Part shown: piece by piece, positions 54,256 to 63,567 of the stretch
How the letters are laid out: every line of letters starts with the position of its first letter
Position numbering within the stretch: position 1 is the first letter of the stretch
Assembly: GCF_900114835.1 (NCBI RefSeq)
Contig: NZ_FOUJ01000003.1
Location: 124,001-188,000, forward strand
Source: Methanolobus profundi
Lineage (GTDB): Archaea > Halobacteriota > Methanosarcinia > Methanosarcinales > Methanosarcinaceae
Direction: 5' to 3'
DNA: 64,000 nucleotides
The notes under the pieces: model-generated
Databases searched by the model: none
What the model was told of the DNA's origin: nothing
Seen by the model: only the letters and a program-made list of their open reading frames with translations
Position numbers and translations under genes: made by a program

Positions 54256-55947
54256 TCAGTTCCTTTCACGCTGCACCAGATACATTTCCTCAAGACGTCC
54301 GATGGTCTCTACATCCTCCACGGATTTATCAGACCTTACATTGACAAGCCTTGGGAAACGAAGTGCATAGCCGGATTCATAATTGACGCTCTTCTGGATC
54401 TCCTCAAAGGCAACCTCAAAGATGACCTCAGGTTTTATCTCAACCTCTGTACCTGATTCCACAACTATGAGATCAGAGAACAGTTCCGTGAGCTCGGCAA
54501 GCTGCTCATCTGAGAAACCTGTTGCAACACGTCCAACCGGCAGGAACCTGCCTGTATCAGGATCATGACATGCAAGTGCATAGGAACCAAGGAAACTGGT
54601 ACGTCTTCCATATCCCCATTCTGCTCCGATGACAACAAGGTCCAGTGTCTCCATGACAGGCTTCTTCTTGAGCCAGTTCTTCCCCCTCTTTCCGGGAGAA
54701 TATGGAGATTCAGGATTCTTTATCATAACACCCTCATGACCTGCCTTGAGAGCATCATTATAGATCTCAAGTATCTTCTCAGGATCATCTGTCAGGTACT
54801 GCGTATCAACATTTATGCTGTCCCCGTTCTTTACACAACCCTCAAGCTTAGCTCTTCTTTGTAAAAGGGGGAGGTCAAGCAGTTCCTCACCGTTCAGGTA
54901 CATTATATCAAAGAGATTGAGTATGAGAGGGATCTCGCGTGCTGTTGACTGGACATCGTACTTTCTTCTGAAACGTTTCAGTATATCCTGGAAAGCCCTT
55001 GGCCTTCCATTGGCATCGATAGCAACCGCCTCTCCATCGAGTATTGCGGACTCCGCATCTACATTTTCCCTTACAGCTTCTACGATATCAGGAAGAGACT
55101 CGGTTATGTTCTCAAGCCTGCGGGAGAAAAGTGTGATATTGTCCCCTTCTTTATGGATCTGCACCCTGGCACCATCGAACTTCCACTCTATAGCGGCAGT
55201 ACCCAGGTCAGATACAGCAGCATCAAGACTTGGAGTGATCTGTGCCAGCATCATCCTTATTGGACGATTGAGCTCAAGTCCCAGAGAAAGAACTGCATCC
55301 CTGCCACCTTCCCTTGCTGTGACAGCAACAAGCCCGAGGTCATTTGTCAGCATGAAAGCACGCTCGACCTCCTCTGATGGAACATCAAAGGCCAGAGATA
55401 TCGCATCTCTCACTATACCTTCGCCAACACCGATCCTCAGTTCCTCTACAGCAAGACGGGCAATGTAGCTCACTTCTTCAGGTGAAGCAGAATTGAAAAG
55501 ATATTGAAGATGCTTGATCTTGGATGACTGAGAACCCTTCCCGGATGAACGGGAGATATCCCTGAACCTTTCAAAGACCTCAAGTATGGAAATATCATTG
55601 GACTCATCCATGAAGGCTGAGAACGTAGCCTGACCACTGGATACTTTCTTCAATGCACTCGCAGCGGTCTTACCGATATCACCGGTCTCCCTTACAAGTT
55701 CCTTTATATCAGACACAGATATGCCTGCTGACTTTGCAAGCGCATTGTAAAGTATACCCGCACCTACGCCGATCTCCTCACTGCTCCATGCAGGAAATAT
55801 CTCACCCATCACGAAATGAGTTACAACAGGAAGTTCTTCAGGGGTTACTTTCCCAAGCAGCTCTGCCACCAGAGCGGTCATATCAAGCGAACCGGAAGTG
55901 CCTTCAATGACCTCGCAGGTCTGAGCGAATTCTCTGAAACTTGTCAT
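54256..55947 (-). CDS. lig: ATP-dependent DNA ligase
   Basis: Replicative DNA ligase of 563 aa. An N-terminal DNA-binding domain (about 1-210) precedes the adenylation domain with [13 protein letters not shown], nucleophile Lys256, motif [13 protein letters not shown] region and FDIMYLNGE, then motif IV EGVMIK and motif V NWLKKK, and the OB-fold domain ending [15 protein letters not shown]. Length is standard for euryarchaea. It seals nicks using ATP. The upstream cupredoxin gene is probably separate. Confidence 0.95.
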   Translation of the reverse strand: MTSFREFAQTCEVIEGTSGSLDMTALVAELLGKVTPEELPVVTHFVMGEIFPAWSSEEIGVGAGILYNALAKSAGISVSDIKELVRETGDIGKTAASALKKVSSGQATFSAFMDESNDISILEVFERFRDISRSSGKGSQSSKIKHLQYLFNSASPEEVSYIARLAVEELRIGVGEGIVRDAISLAFDVPSEEVERAFMLTNDLGLVAVTAREGGRDAVLSLGLELNRPIRMMLAQITPSLDAAVSDLGTAAIEWKFDGARVQIHKEGDNITLFSRRLENITESLPDIVEAVRENVDAESAILDGEAVAIDANGRPRAFQDILKRFRRKYDVQSTAREIPLILNLFDIMYLNGEELLDLPLLQRRAKLEGCVKNGDSINVDTQYLTDDPEKILEIYNDALKAGHEGVMIKNPESPYSPGKRGKNWLKKKPVMETLDLVVIGAEWGYGRRTSFLGSYALACHDPDTGRFLPVGRVATGFSDEQLAELTELFSDLIVVESGTEVEIKPEVIFEVAFEEIQKSVNYESGYALRFPRLVNVRSDKSVEDVETIGRLEEMYLVQRERN

Positions 55948-55984
55948 AATGTTCCTTTCCAGAAAAATATAGGAAAATACAGGG

Positions 55985-56980
55985 TCATTCCCTGTAAATG
56001 GATATCATATCACTGAGTATCGCACTTGCCGTTTCGACAGATCCTGCTCCACGTCCTGTGACCGTGATCGGACCTGCGAGATCGGTCTGCACGGATGCGA
56101 CATTGAGTGAACCGCCTACTGCAAGCGGATGGTCTATAGGAACAAGCTTTGGAGCTACATTGATCCTGCTGTCGTTGACCTCACCGATCAGTTTGATGAC
56201 ATATCCGTCATTCTGAGCCAGCATCAATGCTTCAGGTGTGATCTTTGTTATACCTGTGACAGTGACATCCTCATGTGTAGCGTTCATTCCGAACACACAG
56301 TTCGCGAGAATGACCAGCTTACATGCAGTGTCGATACCTTCCACATCATATGTAGGGTCCGTCTCAGCATATCCGAGTTCCTGTGCCTCTGCAAGCATCT
56401 GCTCGTATGGAGCCTGCTCTTCCATCATACGGGTCAGAATGTAATTACATGTACCGTTGAATATACCTTCAACATTGGTGATCGTGTTACCTGCAAGTAC
56501 ATCCCTCGCAAGATTGAGAACAGGCATTGCACCACCTACGGTAGCCTCGAACCTGAATTTAGAACCACTAGCGTCAGCAGCCTCGATAAGCTCACCATAT
56601 TTCATCGCAAGAGGACCTTTGTTGGATGTTACCAGATCCCTTCCCTTTTTGAAGGCCATGAGCATGTTATGAAGACCAGCTCCACCTGTGACTATATTAG
56701 TAGGTGTGGTCTCAACGACGACCTCATGGTCAATGGTCTCGATTATCTCAAGTCCTGTGAGCTTATCGTCACCAACTGTTCCCTCGGTCTTCTTTCTGTT
56801 GACCACAGAAACAAGGTCCACTCCATCAGGATCGATAACAGCGGTCCTTGAGTCGGCAATAGCCACTACCTTGAACTCAAGACCTATATCTTCGAGGTAC
56901 TTTTTCTTGTCAATAAGAACATTCGCAACTCCCTGACCTACAGCTCCGAACCCTATAATAGAAACACGTACAGTTCTCAT
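55985..56980 (-). CDS. hom: Homoserine dehydrogenase
   Basis: NAD(P)-dependent reduction of aspartate semialdehyde to homoserine for threonine, methionine and isoleucine. The 331-aa protein is the short form without its own ACT domain: Rossmann motif GFGAVGQG near residues 11-18, [11 protein letters not shown], the [14 protein letters not shown] block and the catalytic-Lys region [14 protein letters not shown]. The start codon overlaps the stop of the preceding ACT-domain gene (TGATG), so that protein is very likely the detached regulatory subunit. Confidence 0.94.
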   Translation of the reverse strand: MRTVRVSIIGFGAVGQGVANVLIDKKKYLEDIGLEFKVVAIADSRTAVIDPDGVDLVSVVNRKKTEGTVGDDKLTGLEIIETIDHEVVVETTPTNIVTGGAGLHNMLMAFKKGRDLVTSNKGPLAMKYGELIEAADASGSKFRFEATVGGAMPVLNLARDVLAGNTITNVEGIFNGTCNYILTRMMEEQAPYEQMLAEAQELGYAETDPTYDVEGIDTACKLVILANCVFGMNATHEDVTVTGITKITPEALMLAQNDGYVIKLIGEVNDSRINVAPKLVPIDHPLAVGGSLNVASVQTDLAGPITVTGRGAGSVETASAILSDMISIYRE

Positions 56981-57492
56981 CAGATCGCCCCCAGCTCGCT
57001 CTTAATAGGTTCAATGACCAGGAGATCCTTCTTTTTAGCGATATCTTTCAGTATATCAATAGCCTGTGCCAGATGCTCCTTGCTCACTGCATCTATCTTC
57101 AATGATGCAGAGGATGGCATATTGATCTTTGGCATAGAAAGATTAAGGTCAACTATCTCCGCATAACCTGTATTGTCAATGGAATCGATAGTATCCTGTA
57201 TATCTGTGTGGACTATATGTCCGATAAGTATGACAGCACCGTGCTCGAAATATCTCTTCTCATCGATACGTACGATACTGATATCACTTTCTTCAAGACT
57301 TGCAATAATATCATTAAGCTTGTCCGGTTTTGTCTCAAACACTACCTGAACCGGAATTGTACCACGAGGAGTTCTCTTTTCGTGGTGATGCACCACGGAG
57401 ATCAGATTGCCTTTGAACTCGGAGACCGGCCTTAAGGCAAGAAGTAACTGCCCGGGGATATCTTTTAACTCAATGTCCATGGAAACTCGCAT
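56980..57492 (-). CDS. ACT-domain regulatory protein coupled to hom
   Basis: Protein of 170 aa. It begins with an ACT-type segment MRVSMDIELKDIPGQLLLAL, continues with VVHHHEKRTPRGTIPVQVVF and has a second alpha/beta half. ACT domains bind amino acids, and translational coupling to homoserine dehydrogenase suggests feedback regulation by threonine or a related amino acid. I choose the ATG at 57492; an ATG at 57504 adds four residues but leaves less room for the GAGGG that lies before the second ATG. Confidence 0.82.
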   Translation of the reverse strand: MRVSMDIELKDIPGQLLLALRPVSEFKGNLISVVHHHEKRTPRGTIPVQVVFETKPDKLNDIIASLEESDISIVRIDEKRYFEHGAVILIGHIVHTDIQDTIDSIDNTGYAEIVDLNLSMPKINMPSSASLKIDAVSKEHLAQAIDILKDIAKKKDLLVIEPIKSELGAI

Positions 57493-57570
57493 GTATACCC
57501 TCATTAAATATCATGAATATGTAAATAGAACTATTTGTCAATGCGTTTCTCCCATACACATTGAACCCAG

Positions 57571-58404
57571 TTATATATTTTGGTTTGGTTCGTCCGCATC
57601 GGTACTGTCTTCAAGAATTATGACATTCCCACGCCCTTTCTTGAATTTCCTGACAATGCCACGACTTTCAAGGTCTGATATCATAAGGCTGACCTTCGCT
57701 TCTGAGTGCTTTACCTTTGTACGCAGGTCCTTCTGGGTGATACGACCATCGTTCCTTTCAATGATACCCACTACCTGACGAAGGTCCTCAGGAAGATCAT
57801 CCCATTTACCTCCTGCCATCATCATCTCAGTATCATCATCCTGCATATGATCATCGTCATCAGGTGATGATATGGAATTACGCTGCTTTACAAAATAGTA
57901 CGCACCTGCAGAGACCACAACCACAATAAAAAGAATGACCAATATCATACCTGTAGATAAAGATGAGCCTTCCTCTTCCTCTGAGAAACTGGCGATCTCA
58001 TCAAGTTCCGCGAACTCGCTTTCATTAAAGGAAGTTTCATAATAAACAGGGACTAGGATAAGATCCATAACATAATCACCATCGTCAGTGATCGTGACCT
58101 CTTCCTCAGTATAAGATACCAGATCATTACCCCTGTAATAACTGGCGAGTATCGTGTAATTCCCCGGTGCCAGATCAAACGAATAAAGGCCATACCTGGC
58201 AAGCATGGACTGAGGTGGTGTTGAATCAACCTCTACGATGACATTCTCCAGTGGATCGAATGAGTCCCACTCATATACTGCACCATGTATGGTTGCTACT
58301 TCTGCGGCATTTGATAGTGGCACACATGCAAGTAGAAATATGCAGACCGAGCATAGCAGGAGGATCTTTTTCTTCAACACAGGATGTATATTTACATAGT
58401 ACAC
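57571..58404 (-). CDS. Membrane-tethered winged-helix regulator with outer beta domain
   Basis: Protein of 277 aa with an unusual order: signal/anchor at about 11-33, an extracytoplasmic carboxypeptidase-regulatory-like beta domain (HGAVYEWDSFDPLENVIVEV), an acidic linker, a membrane helix at about 150-173 (MILVILFIVVVVSAGAYYFV), then a cytosolic acidic spacer and a C-terminal winged helix (RNDGRITQKDLRTKVKHSEAKVSLMISDLESRGIV, MarR/IclR-like). It may sense outside and bind DNA from the membrane as a one-component regulator. It stands divergently upstream of the secreted-protein island, a natural target. Confidence 0.78.
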   Translation of the reverse strand: MYYVNIHPVLKKKILLLCSVCIFLLACVPLSNAAEVATIHGAVYEWDSFDPLENVIVEVDSTPPQSMLARYGLYSFDLAPGNYTILASYYRGNDLVSYTEEEVTITDDGDYVMDLILVPVYYETSFNESEFAELDEIASFSEEEEGSSLSTGMILVILFIVVVVSAGAYYFVKQRNSISSPDDDDHMQDDDTEMMMAGGKWDDLPEDLRQVVGIIERNDGRITQKDLRTKVKHSEAKVSLMISDLESRGIVRKFKKGRGNVIILEDSTDADEPNQNI

Positions 58405-58510
58405 CCATATAATTGTTACTGGAAATTCGATCTAAAGCTAATTGAAGTATTATCAAGAGATCAAAGGATACATAATGCTTTAAACACCTGGAAAGATCCC
58501 CGGACAGCTG

Positions 58511-58532
58511 ATGAAGTAAAGTATGCTTATAT
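58511..58532 (+). repeat. 22-bp exact promoter-region repeat, copy 1
   Basis: A 22-base sequence ending in AAGTATGCTTATAT is identical at 58511-58532 and 61044-61065. It contains a TATA-like GCTTATAT and lies 134 bases before the gene at 58667. Flanks differ, so it looks like a conserved promoter element. Confidence 0.75.
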
Positions 58533-58552
58533 GCGCATCTGTTAAACAAGGA

Positions 58553-58624
58553 ATTGCAGATGCAGACAGTTGACCAAAAAACTATGGACCATATTTTTGG
58601 TACTGTGGAACTGTGATCTGCAAT
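58553..58624 (+). promoter_or_regulatory. Foldable 5' leader of 58667 gene
   Basis: ATTGCAGAT (58553-58561) pairs with ATCTGCAAT (58616-58624), and the inner ACAGTT (58566-58571) pairs with AACTGT (58609-58614). The long hairpin ends about 40 bases before the start codon, suggesting a regulatory leader RNA. Confidence 0.55.
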
Positions 58625-58666
58625 ATAACACTGATAACTAAGATCGATATCACAGAGGTATAAAAA

Positions 58667-59848
58667 ATGAAAGACACAGGAATGAGAATATTTGCATACA
58701 TTACCATTGTGCTCATGCTTGCAGGCATAGCTCCTGCGGCGGCAATTGCAGATGCAGATAGTCTGCAGGACAGAATACAGGACAGAGAAAGAGTCAATGC
58801 TACTATGGATATTTCAGGTAATGAGATCGCAAACCAGTTCAGACAGAATATGACTGTCAGAGAAAGGTATGGAGAAGCAACTGATAACTTCCTGCGTATC
58901 AAAGCAAACAATTCTGCCCTGAATACAGAAGAGGCAATGGAAGCTGCGAAGGAATATCTCAACAGTACTATTGACATTATGATAGACACCCTTGGCGATG
59001 AAGAATATACAGAGGAACTGACCGCTATAAAGGATGATGTAGCTGAAGCAACTACAAGAGCTGAACTTGCTGAAGCAGCCCAGGAAGTCAGGGATATCTG
59101 GAGAGAAGCACGTGAAGAAAGAGACAACTCAGCAGTTAATTCCATCAATAACAAGATGACTGCAGTGATAAGAACCTCCGAAGCAATGGCACTTCGTCTG
59201 GAGAACGAGCTTATGCGCCTGGAGGCCAGAGGCGAAGATGTGGCTGAGCTTGAAGGACTTCTTGAACAATATAATGCACACATTGCTGAAGCAGAGCAGT
59301 ATCAGGAACAGGCAAGAAATGGAAGTGGACAAGGACAGATGCAGTCTGTTCAGAATATGAGACAGGCTGGCATAAGCATCAGACAGGCAAACGGCGTGCT
59401 TGAAGAGATGCTGATAGAACTCAAGCAATATCGTGAAGGACTTGTGACTCTGACAGGAGAGGGAACACTATATGCTGAAGGAGAGGGAATTGCAGTTATC
59501 TCAGGTAATTTCACAATGAGCTTCAGTGCAGACAATGCCACACTTGTTATCAAGGACATGGCAGGGGATGCAGAGGTGGACACCGAGGATGCTACATATG
59601 TATATTCAAACATCGATGCAGGTAACAGTGATGTTGACAACAGGGCATATGTCTACCATAACCTCTCAGGAGATGTTGTGATAGAAGGTACCCGACTTAC
59701 GGTCACACTGCGTGGAACTGATATTACTCTTGATGCAGAAGGAAGCGGAAATGTGGTCCTCACAGGAGAAGGCACTTATGAAGTTGAAGGTGTGGAAAAA
59801 GACTGGGCTGCACCTGAAGTGGATGATGCCGAAGATGCAGATGCATAG
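58667..59848 (+). CDS. Secreted coiled-coil plus beta-repeat protein, module 1
   Basis: No named family recognised. The 393-aa exported protein has a signal peptide (about 1-30), a long charged helical region (about 35-260) likely forming coiled coils, and a C-terminal beta-rich domain of about 120 residues with repeated GEGTLYAEGEGIAVISG-like strands ending LTGEGTYEVEG. It is a paralog of 61748-63238: helix blocks such as ALRLENELMRLEARGEDV match there. No anchor is present, so it is released or held by a partner. The lipoprotein gene 63 bases downstream is likewise duplicated, so the two form a module. AGAGGT precedes the ATG. Confidence 0.78.
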   Translation: MKDTGMRIFAYITIVLMLAGIAPAAAIADADSLQDRIQDRERVNATMDISGNEIANQFRQNMTVRERYGEATDNFLRIKANNSALNTEEAMEAAKEYLNSTIDIMIDTLGDEEYTEELTAIKDDVAEATTRAELAEAAQEVRDIWREAREERDNSAVNSINNKMTAVIRTSEAMALRLENELMRLEARGEDVAELEGLLEQYNAHIAEAEQYQEQARNGSGQGQMQSVQNMRQAGISIRQANGVLEEMLIELKQYREGLVTLTGEGTLYAEGEGIAVISGNFTMSFSADNATLVIKDMAGDAEVDTEDATYVYSNIDAGNSDVDNRAYVYHNLSGDVVIEGTRLTVTLRGTDITLDAEGSGNVVLTGEGTYEVEGVEKDWAAPEVDDAEDADA

Positions 59849-59911
59849 AACAATACATGACTAAAAACATCTGGAATATAAGACAGATATATAACTTACA
59901 GAAGGAGATGA

Positions 59912-60190
59912 ATGTTCATGTTGAAGAAAAAATACCTTGTCATAATGGTTGTTCTGTTCTTTGGACTTGTAGTATCGGGCTGTACGGACAATACACCAAT
60001 AGCAGACGAGCAGACATCCGGTGATGTAGAAGATACAGATACATCCATTGCTGAGGAAGCGCTTAATGAGGAAATGGTAGGTGTCACTGATACTGAGGTA
60101 AGTGATATTGAAGAAGAGATCGCCGAGATAGACGCCCTTATCAATGAAACAAATGGAACTGAAGAAGAGATCATAGTTCAAGAGATATGA
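59912..60190 (+). CDS. Small acidic lipoprotein, module 1
   Basis: A 92-aa lipoprotein: short basic start, hydrophobic helix, lipobox VVSGC, then a very acidic helical domain. It shares ALNEEMVGVTDTEV and the following EEEIAEIDALINE with 63276-63542. Several ATGs lie together: 59912 is used, 59918 is equally possible; AAGGAG is at 59902-59907. It probably anchors or co-assembles with the secreted protein encoded just upstream. Confidence 0.75.
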   Translation: MFMLKKKYLVIMVVLFFGLVVSGCTDNTPIADEQTSGDVEDTDTSIAEEALNEEMVGVTDTEVSDIEEEIAEIDALINETNGTEEEIIVQEI

Positions 60191-61043
60191 ATTATCCCAT
60201 TCTTATCTCCATTTTTAATTTTTATTTCTTTTGGCCCTGTAGAGATCCTCATTTGAATATAGAGGTAAAGTTCAGTAGATCAATTATTTTCATCTTTTCG
60301 GACCGTGCCGGCTTCGCCGACCCTTCGGGTTGGTTTATTTATTCATGATCTCTTGTTAGCAAAACTATTCTCGTTGCATCTTTGTATTTATTAAAATTAT
60401 GCAAAGAACCAATTGGAAAAAAAGAGCATTACATCCATCCACCGCAGGCGGCATGTTCCATTACCACTGATCGAAAACAATTGACTTTATTCGGCAATTG
60501 ATAGTTGTTGACTTTGAAGCTGGAATTTACAGGATCTCTACAGAGCCTTTCTTTTAGCTCCTGTTGAAAATAAGGAACATTCTTTTTTCCCTGAATAGAC
60601 AGGTTTGGCCATTCTACACCTGACCACACCAGTTCTGCCCATTATATAACAACTACTGTGTGGAACCATACATTAACCGACATCTCATTGAAACGGTTGA
60701 TAAGCAGTTACCATAATGATGCTGTAACGATACCACAACGATGCACATAACGATGCCTGTGCTCACGTAGTGCCAGAATAAACAAAAGGTCAATAGACAA
60801 CACATACAAAAATATAAATTATCTTATCTACACCCTAAAGAAGTACTTTGTTCTAGATGGCTTTGTCAAATATGATCCAGAAGTAGATCTGGAAATAGGA
60901 TGCTCTTTTTACAATATATGAAGAGAAAATAGCGTATCGTACCCAACATGAGTAGTAGGCAATCTGAAGCATAATAAAGGGTTATCAAGTAAAATAAACC
61001 ATTATAAGTCTTATTTTAACATGGATGCATGCTTAAAGTTTCT
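60191..61043. other. Gene-poor region between the two modules
   Basis: Nearly 1 kb without a convincing gene. It holds GC-rich stem-loops at 60309-60330, a TATA-like AAAAATATAAATTATC near 60809, a short hairpin TCCAGA/TCTGGA at 60876-60893 and scattered short frames. A minus-strand frame of 66 codons at 60429-60629 ends in CGGWM but has no ribosome binding site; it may be the remains of a decayed gene. Confidence 0.4.
60309..60345 (+). terminator. Paired stem-loops with T-rich tail
   Basis: CGGC/GCCG (60309-60312, 60316-60319) and ACCC/GGGT (60320-60323, 60327-60330), each with a TTC loop, are followed by GGTTTATTTATT. This resembles a terminator or a processed small RNA end. Confidence 0.45.
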
Positions 61044-61065
61044 ATGAAGTAAAGTATGCTTATAT
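61044..61065 (+). repeat. 22-bp exact promoter-region repeat, copy 2
   Basis: Identical to 58511-58532, lying 117 bases before the Ca-binding-type gene at 61183. Both copies are followed by long leaders able to form a hairpin. Confidence 0.75.
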
Positions 61066-61088
61066 CCAGCTCAGCAAATGTGAGAATT

Positions 61089-61147
61089 GTAAGTGTAGGT
61101 TTGTATCGGATCAACCACCAAGCTATCTCGTTTAAACTTACACTTAC
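61089..61147 (+). promoter_or_regulatory. 14-bp stem in 5' leader of 61183 gene
   Basis: GTAAGTGTAGGTTT (61089-61102) pairs with AAACTTACACTTAC (61134-61147), 13 Watson-Crick pairs and one G-U, with a 31-base loop. It lies between the repeat and the ribosome binding site, so it should be part of the mRNA leader. Confidence 0.6.
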
Positions 61148-61182
61148 GCTATTCAAATAAATATACGCAGAGGGAGAATTAA

Positions 61183-61545
61183 ATGAAAATAAGAATGTTT
61201 ACATTAGTGGCTGTAGCTATCATGTTACTCAGTATATTCACCATAACAGCAATGGCTTCTGACCAGGATAGGGACAGAGACAGAGATGAAGACTGTACAG
61301 GAGTACCTGAGTTCGCACCGAGAAATCAGACAAGAGCAGGCATTGGAGCTGGTGACAGTACAACAGAGCTTACAACAAGCACCTATGGTGACTGTGACAA
61401 CTTCATCGATGAGGATGGAGATGGCGTATGTGACAACTGCCTTGGTGACGGAGTATGTGACGGAGACGGCGATGGAAGAAACTCTAAGGGAGATGGAGAC
61501 CGCGACGGAACCGGACCAAAGAGAGATGGATCCTGTCAGAATTAA
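61183..61545 (+). CDS. Secreted Ca2+-binding-type protein, thrombospondin-3-like
   Basis: A 120-aa exported protein with signal peptide (about 1-25). The mature part starts with an Asp/Arg-rich run DQDRDRDRDED and ends with Asp/Gly loops: DEDGDGVCDNC, then GDGVCDGDGDGR and GDGDRDGTG, like thrombospondin type-3 or dockerin Ca2+ loops, with five or six Cys. It shares the 22-bp promoter-region repeat with module 1, so it may belong to the same surface system. GAGGGAGAA precedes the ATG. No anchor is visible. Confidence 0.72.
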   Translation: MKIRMFTLVAVAIMLLSIFTITAMASDQDRDRDRDEDCTGVPEFAPRNQTRAGIGAGDSTTELTTSTYGDCDNFIDEDGDGVCDNCLGDGVCDGDGDGRNSKGDGDRDGTGPKRDGSCQN

Positions 61546-61609
61546 TGATGAATCAGGGGATATTATTAAAGTGCGGAGTGAAACCCTGGATAGGGTGGTA
61601 TCTTAGAAC

Positions 61610-61648
61610 GCAGGTCCGGCCGACAGGTCGGATCTGCTTATTTATTTA
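61610..61648 (+). terminator. Terminator after 61183 gene
   Basis: GCAG/CTGC (61610-61613, 61634-61637) encloses CCGA/TCGG (61620-61623, 61628-61631), followed by TTATTTATTTA. A T-rich tail directly follows. Confidence 0.5.
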
Positions 61649-61747
61649 TAAAAAACATCATAATCTTTATCATACTCATATATAATTATACATTATAGAA
61701 AAAAATAGACATTATCTGGAAAACGGAAAAGAACTGGAGGGAAATCA

Positions 61748-63238
61748 ATGAAAAAACTAGGAATGAGAATATTTGCATGCTTTGTTGTACTGGTGATGCT
61801 CATGAGCATCTTGCCTACAGGAGCACTTGCAGTCTCAGATAACTCAAAGAACTATGGTGAAAAGACCATAAGCGGAAGCAATGGAAATGGCAATATAGCC
61901 GATGATGATCAGGATGATGACAGTAGTGACGAAGAAGAAGAAGATTATGAGGATGATGACACTACTGCTGACAAAATACGTGACAGAGACAGAGATATGC
62001 TCAATGCCACTGGGGACGCAACAAGAAAAAGAAGCGAGAGCAGGAATTCAGAATCAGATTATCAGACGGTCAAGACAAATTTTGCTAATATAAAGTCAAA
62101 GAACCCTAACCTGGATACTGAGGAAGCCATCAATAGTACCAAAGATTATCTTATTGGCACCATTGACTACATGATCGATCTGCTCGATGAAGACAATGAG
62201 TATATCGATGACCTTGAAGATGAAAGGGACAATGTAGAGGATGCCACTACAAGGGAAGAGCTTGCGGACTCTGCAAAGAACATCAAAGAGATATGGAACG
62301 ATGCACGTAAGGACCGTGTAACAGCTTCAAGTAAAGCTATCGATAACAAGATCAATGCTGTCCTCAAGACATCTGAGAACCTGGTGGTACGCCTTGAAAA
62401 TGAGATAGCCACCATGAAGGAAAATGGTGAGGATGTGGAAGACCTCGAAGAGATGCTTGATGAATATAAAGAGCTTATTGATGATGCAAAGGAAAACCAG
62501 GAGCAGGCCAGAAATACATACATGAATGGCAATGGAAACAATGGTGAGAACATCCGTGAAGCTAATCGATATATCGTTAAAGCCGGAGAGGACATCAAGG
62601 ACGCTAATGCCATTCTCAGGAAAATGCTCCAGGAGCTCAAGCAAGAGAGAGAAGGTGTAGTAGTACTTACAGGCGCCGGGACACTTAATGCAGAAGGAAA
62701 CGGTACAGCTGTGATATCAGGTAATGTTTCCATAGAAATAGAAACCGATGAATATGCAAAACTTGTCATCAAGGACCTTGCAGGTGATGCGGTCATTGAT
62801 ACCGACGATGCTGACTATGAGACATCTAACATCGATTCGGGCAATAGCACGGACAACAACAGGGCATTCGTCTTCATAAACCTGACAGGTGAGGTATATA
62901 TTGAAGGCAGCAGGCTTACCGTGATGGTCAGAGGAACTGACATAGAGCTCACAGCTGAAGGAACAGGCACTGCAGTGCTTTCAGGTGTCGGGGACTACGA
63001 GATCGACGGAGAGGAAGGCGAATGGGCCAGCCGCTACGTAGATGATGACGATGAGTCTGATGAAGAGGTTGATGACGACACCGTTGAAGCTGAAGAAGAA
63101 GAAGAAGAGGAGGAGGAAGAAGAAGACACCTCCGATGATGATGACGAAGACAGCGATGATGATACCTCTGATGATGATGAAGAGGACGACGAAGAGGATG
63201 ACGGGAACACGACCGAAGTGAACGATACAGAGGTCTGA
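61748..63238 (+). CDS. Secreted coiled-coil plus beta-repeat protein with acidic tails, module 2
   Basis: A 496-aa paralog of 58667-59848. A signal peptide (about 1-29) is followed by a very acidic insert (about 50-75), a coiled-coil region (about 85-300), the same C-terminal beta domain (GAGTLNAEGNGTAVISGN to GVGDYEIDGEEGEW), and an extra tail of about 65 residues made mostly of Asp and Glu, ending in VNDTEV. Acidic tails of this kind can bind Ca2+ or coat a cell surface. The lipoprotein paralog begins 37 bases later. GGAGGG precedes the ATG; TATA-like CATATATAATTA lies near 61677. It has no copy of the 22-bp repeat. Confidence 0.78.
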   Translation: MKKLGMRIFACFVVLVMLMSILPTGALAVSDNSKNYGEKTISGSNGNGNIADDDQDDDSSDEEEEDYEDDDTTADKIRDRDRDMLNATGDATRKRSESRNSESDYQTVKTNFANIKSKNPNLDTEEAINSTKDYLIGTIDYMIDLLDEDNEYIDDLEDERDNVEDATTREELADSAKNIKEIWNDARKDRVTASSKAIDNKINAVLKTSENLVVRLENEIATMKENGEDVEDLEEMLDEYKELIDDAKENQEQARNTYMNGNGNNGENIREANRYIVKAGEDIKDANAILRKMLQELKQEREGVVVLTGAGTLNAEGNGTAVISGNVSIEIETDEYAKLVIKDLAGDAVIDTDDADYETSNIDSGNSTDNNRAFVFINLTGEVYIEGSRLTVMVRGTDIELTAEGTGTAVLSGVGDYEIDGEEGEWASRYVDDDDESDEEVDDDTVEAEEEEEEEEEEEDTSDDDDEDSDDDTSDDDEEDDEEDDGNTTEVNDTEV

Positions 63239-63275
63239 GAACTAAAATGAGAAACGATATAGGAGTTGAGAAGAA

Positions 63276-63542
63276 ATGACCAAATTTAGAAATATCGCCA
63301 TCATTGCAGTTCTGCTGTGTGCTCTTGTCATATCTGGTTGTACTGATAAAGGTACAACTGAAGATGATATCCAGATTGCTGAAGAAGAACAGAACCTCAG
63401 TGTTGCAGATGAGGCCCTCAATGAAGAAATGGTAGGCATCACAGACACTGAGATACAGGATCTGGAAGCAGAGCTTGCAGAACTTGAAGCTCTCATCAAC
63501 GAGATGGAGCTTGAAGAAGAGATCGTTGTCGAAGAAATATGA
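63276..63542 (+). CDS. Small acidic lipoprotein, module 2
   Basis: An 88-aa lipoprotein with lipobox VISGC and an acidic helical rest; it shares EALNEEMVGITDTEI and a following EAELAELEALINE with 59912-60190. The stop codon lies in the 5' arm of its terminator hairpin. AGGAGTTGAGAAG precedes the ATG. The gene order secreted protein-lipoprotein is kept in both modules, which argues for a functional pair. Confidence 0.77.
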   Translation: MTKFRNIAIIAVLLCALVISGCTDKGTTEDDIQIAEEEQNLSVADEALNEEMVGITDTEIQDLEAELAELEALINEMELEEEIVVEEI

Positions 63543-63567
63543 ATGGCTCCCATTCATATTCTTTTTT
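63537..63567 (+). terminator. Terminator of module 2
   Basis: ATATGAATGG (63537-63546) and CCATTCATAT (63550-63559) form a perfect 10-bp stem with loop CTC followed by six T residues. Module 1 has a degenerate version at about 60185-60206. Confidence 0.8.

Noticed and set aside
54815-55468. 217-codon frame antisense to DNA ligase
   Set aside because: Ser-rich antisense shadow with no domain, within an unquestioned ligase gene.
60429-60629. 66-codon minus-strand frame ending CGGWM as a gene
   Set aside because: No ribosome binding site or recognisable family; mentioned only as a possible remnant.
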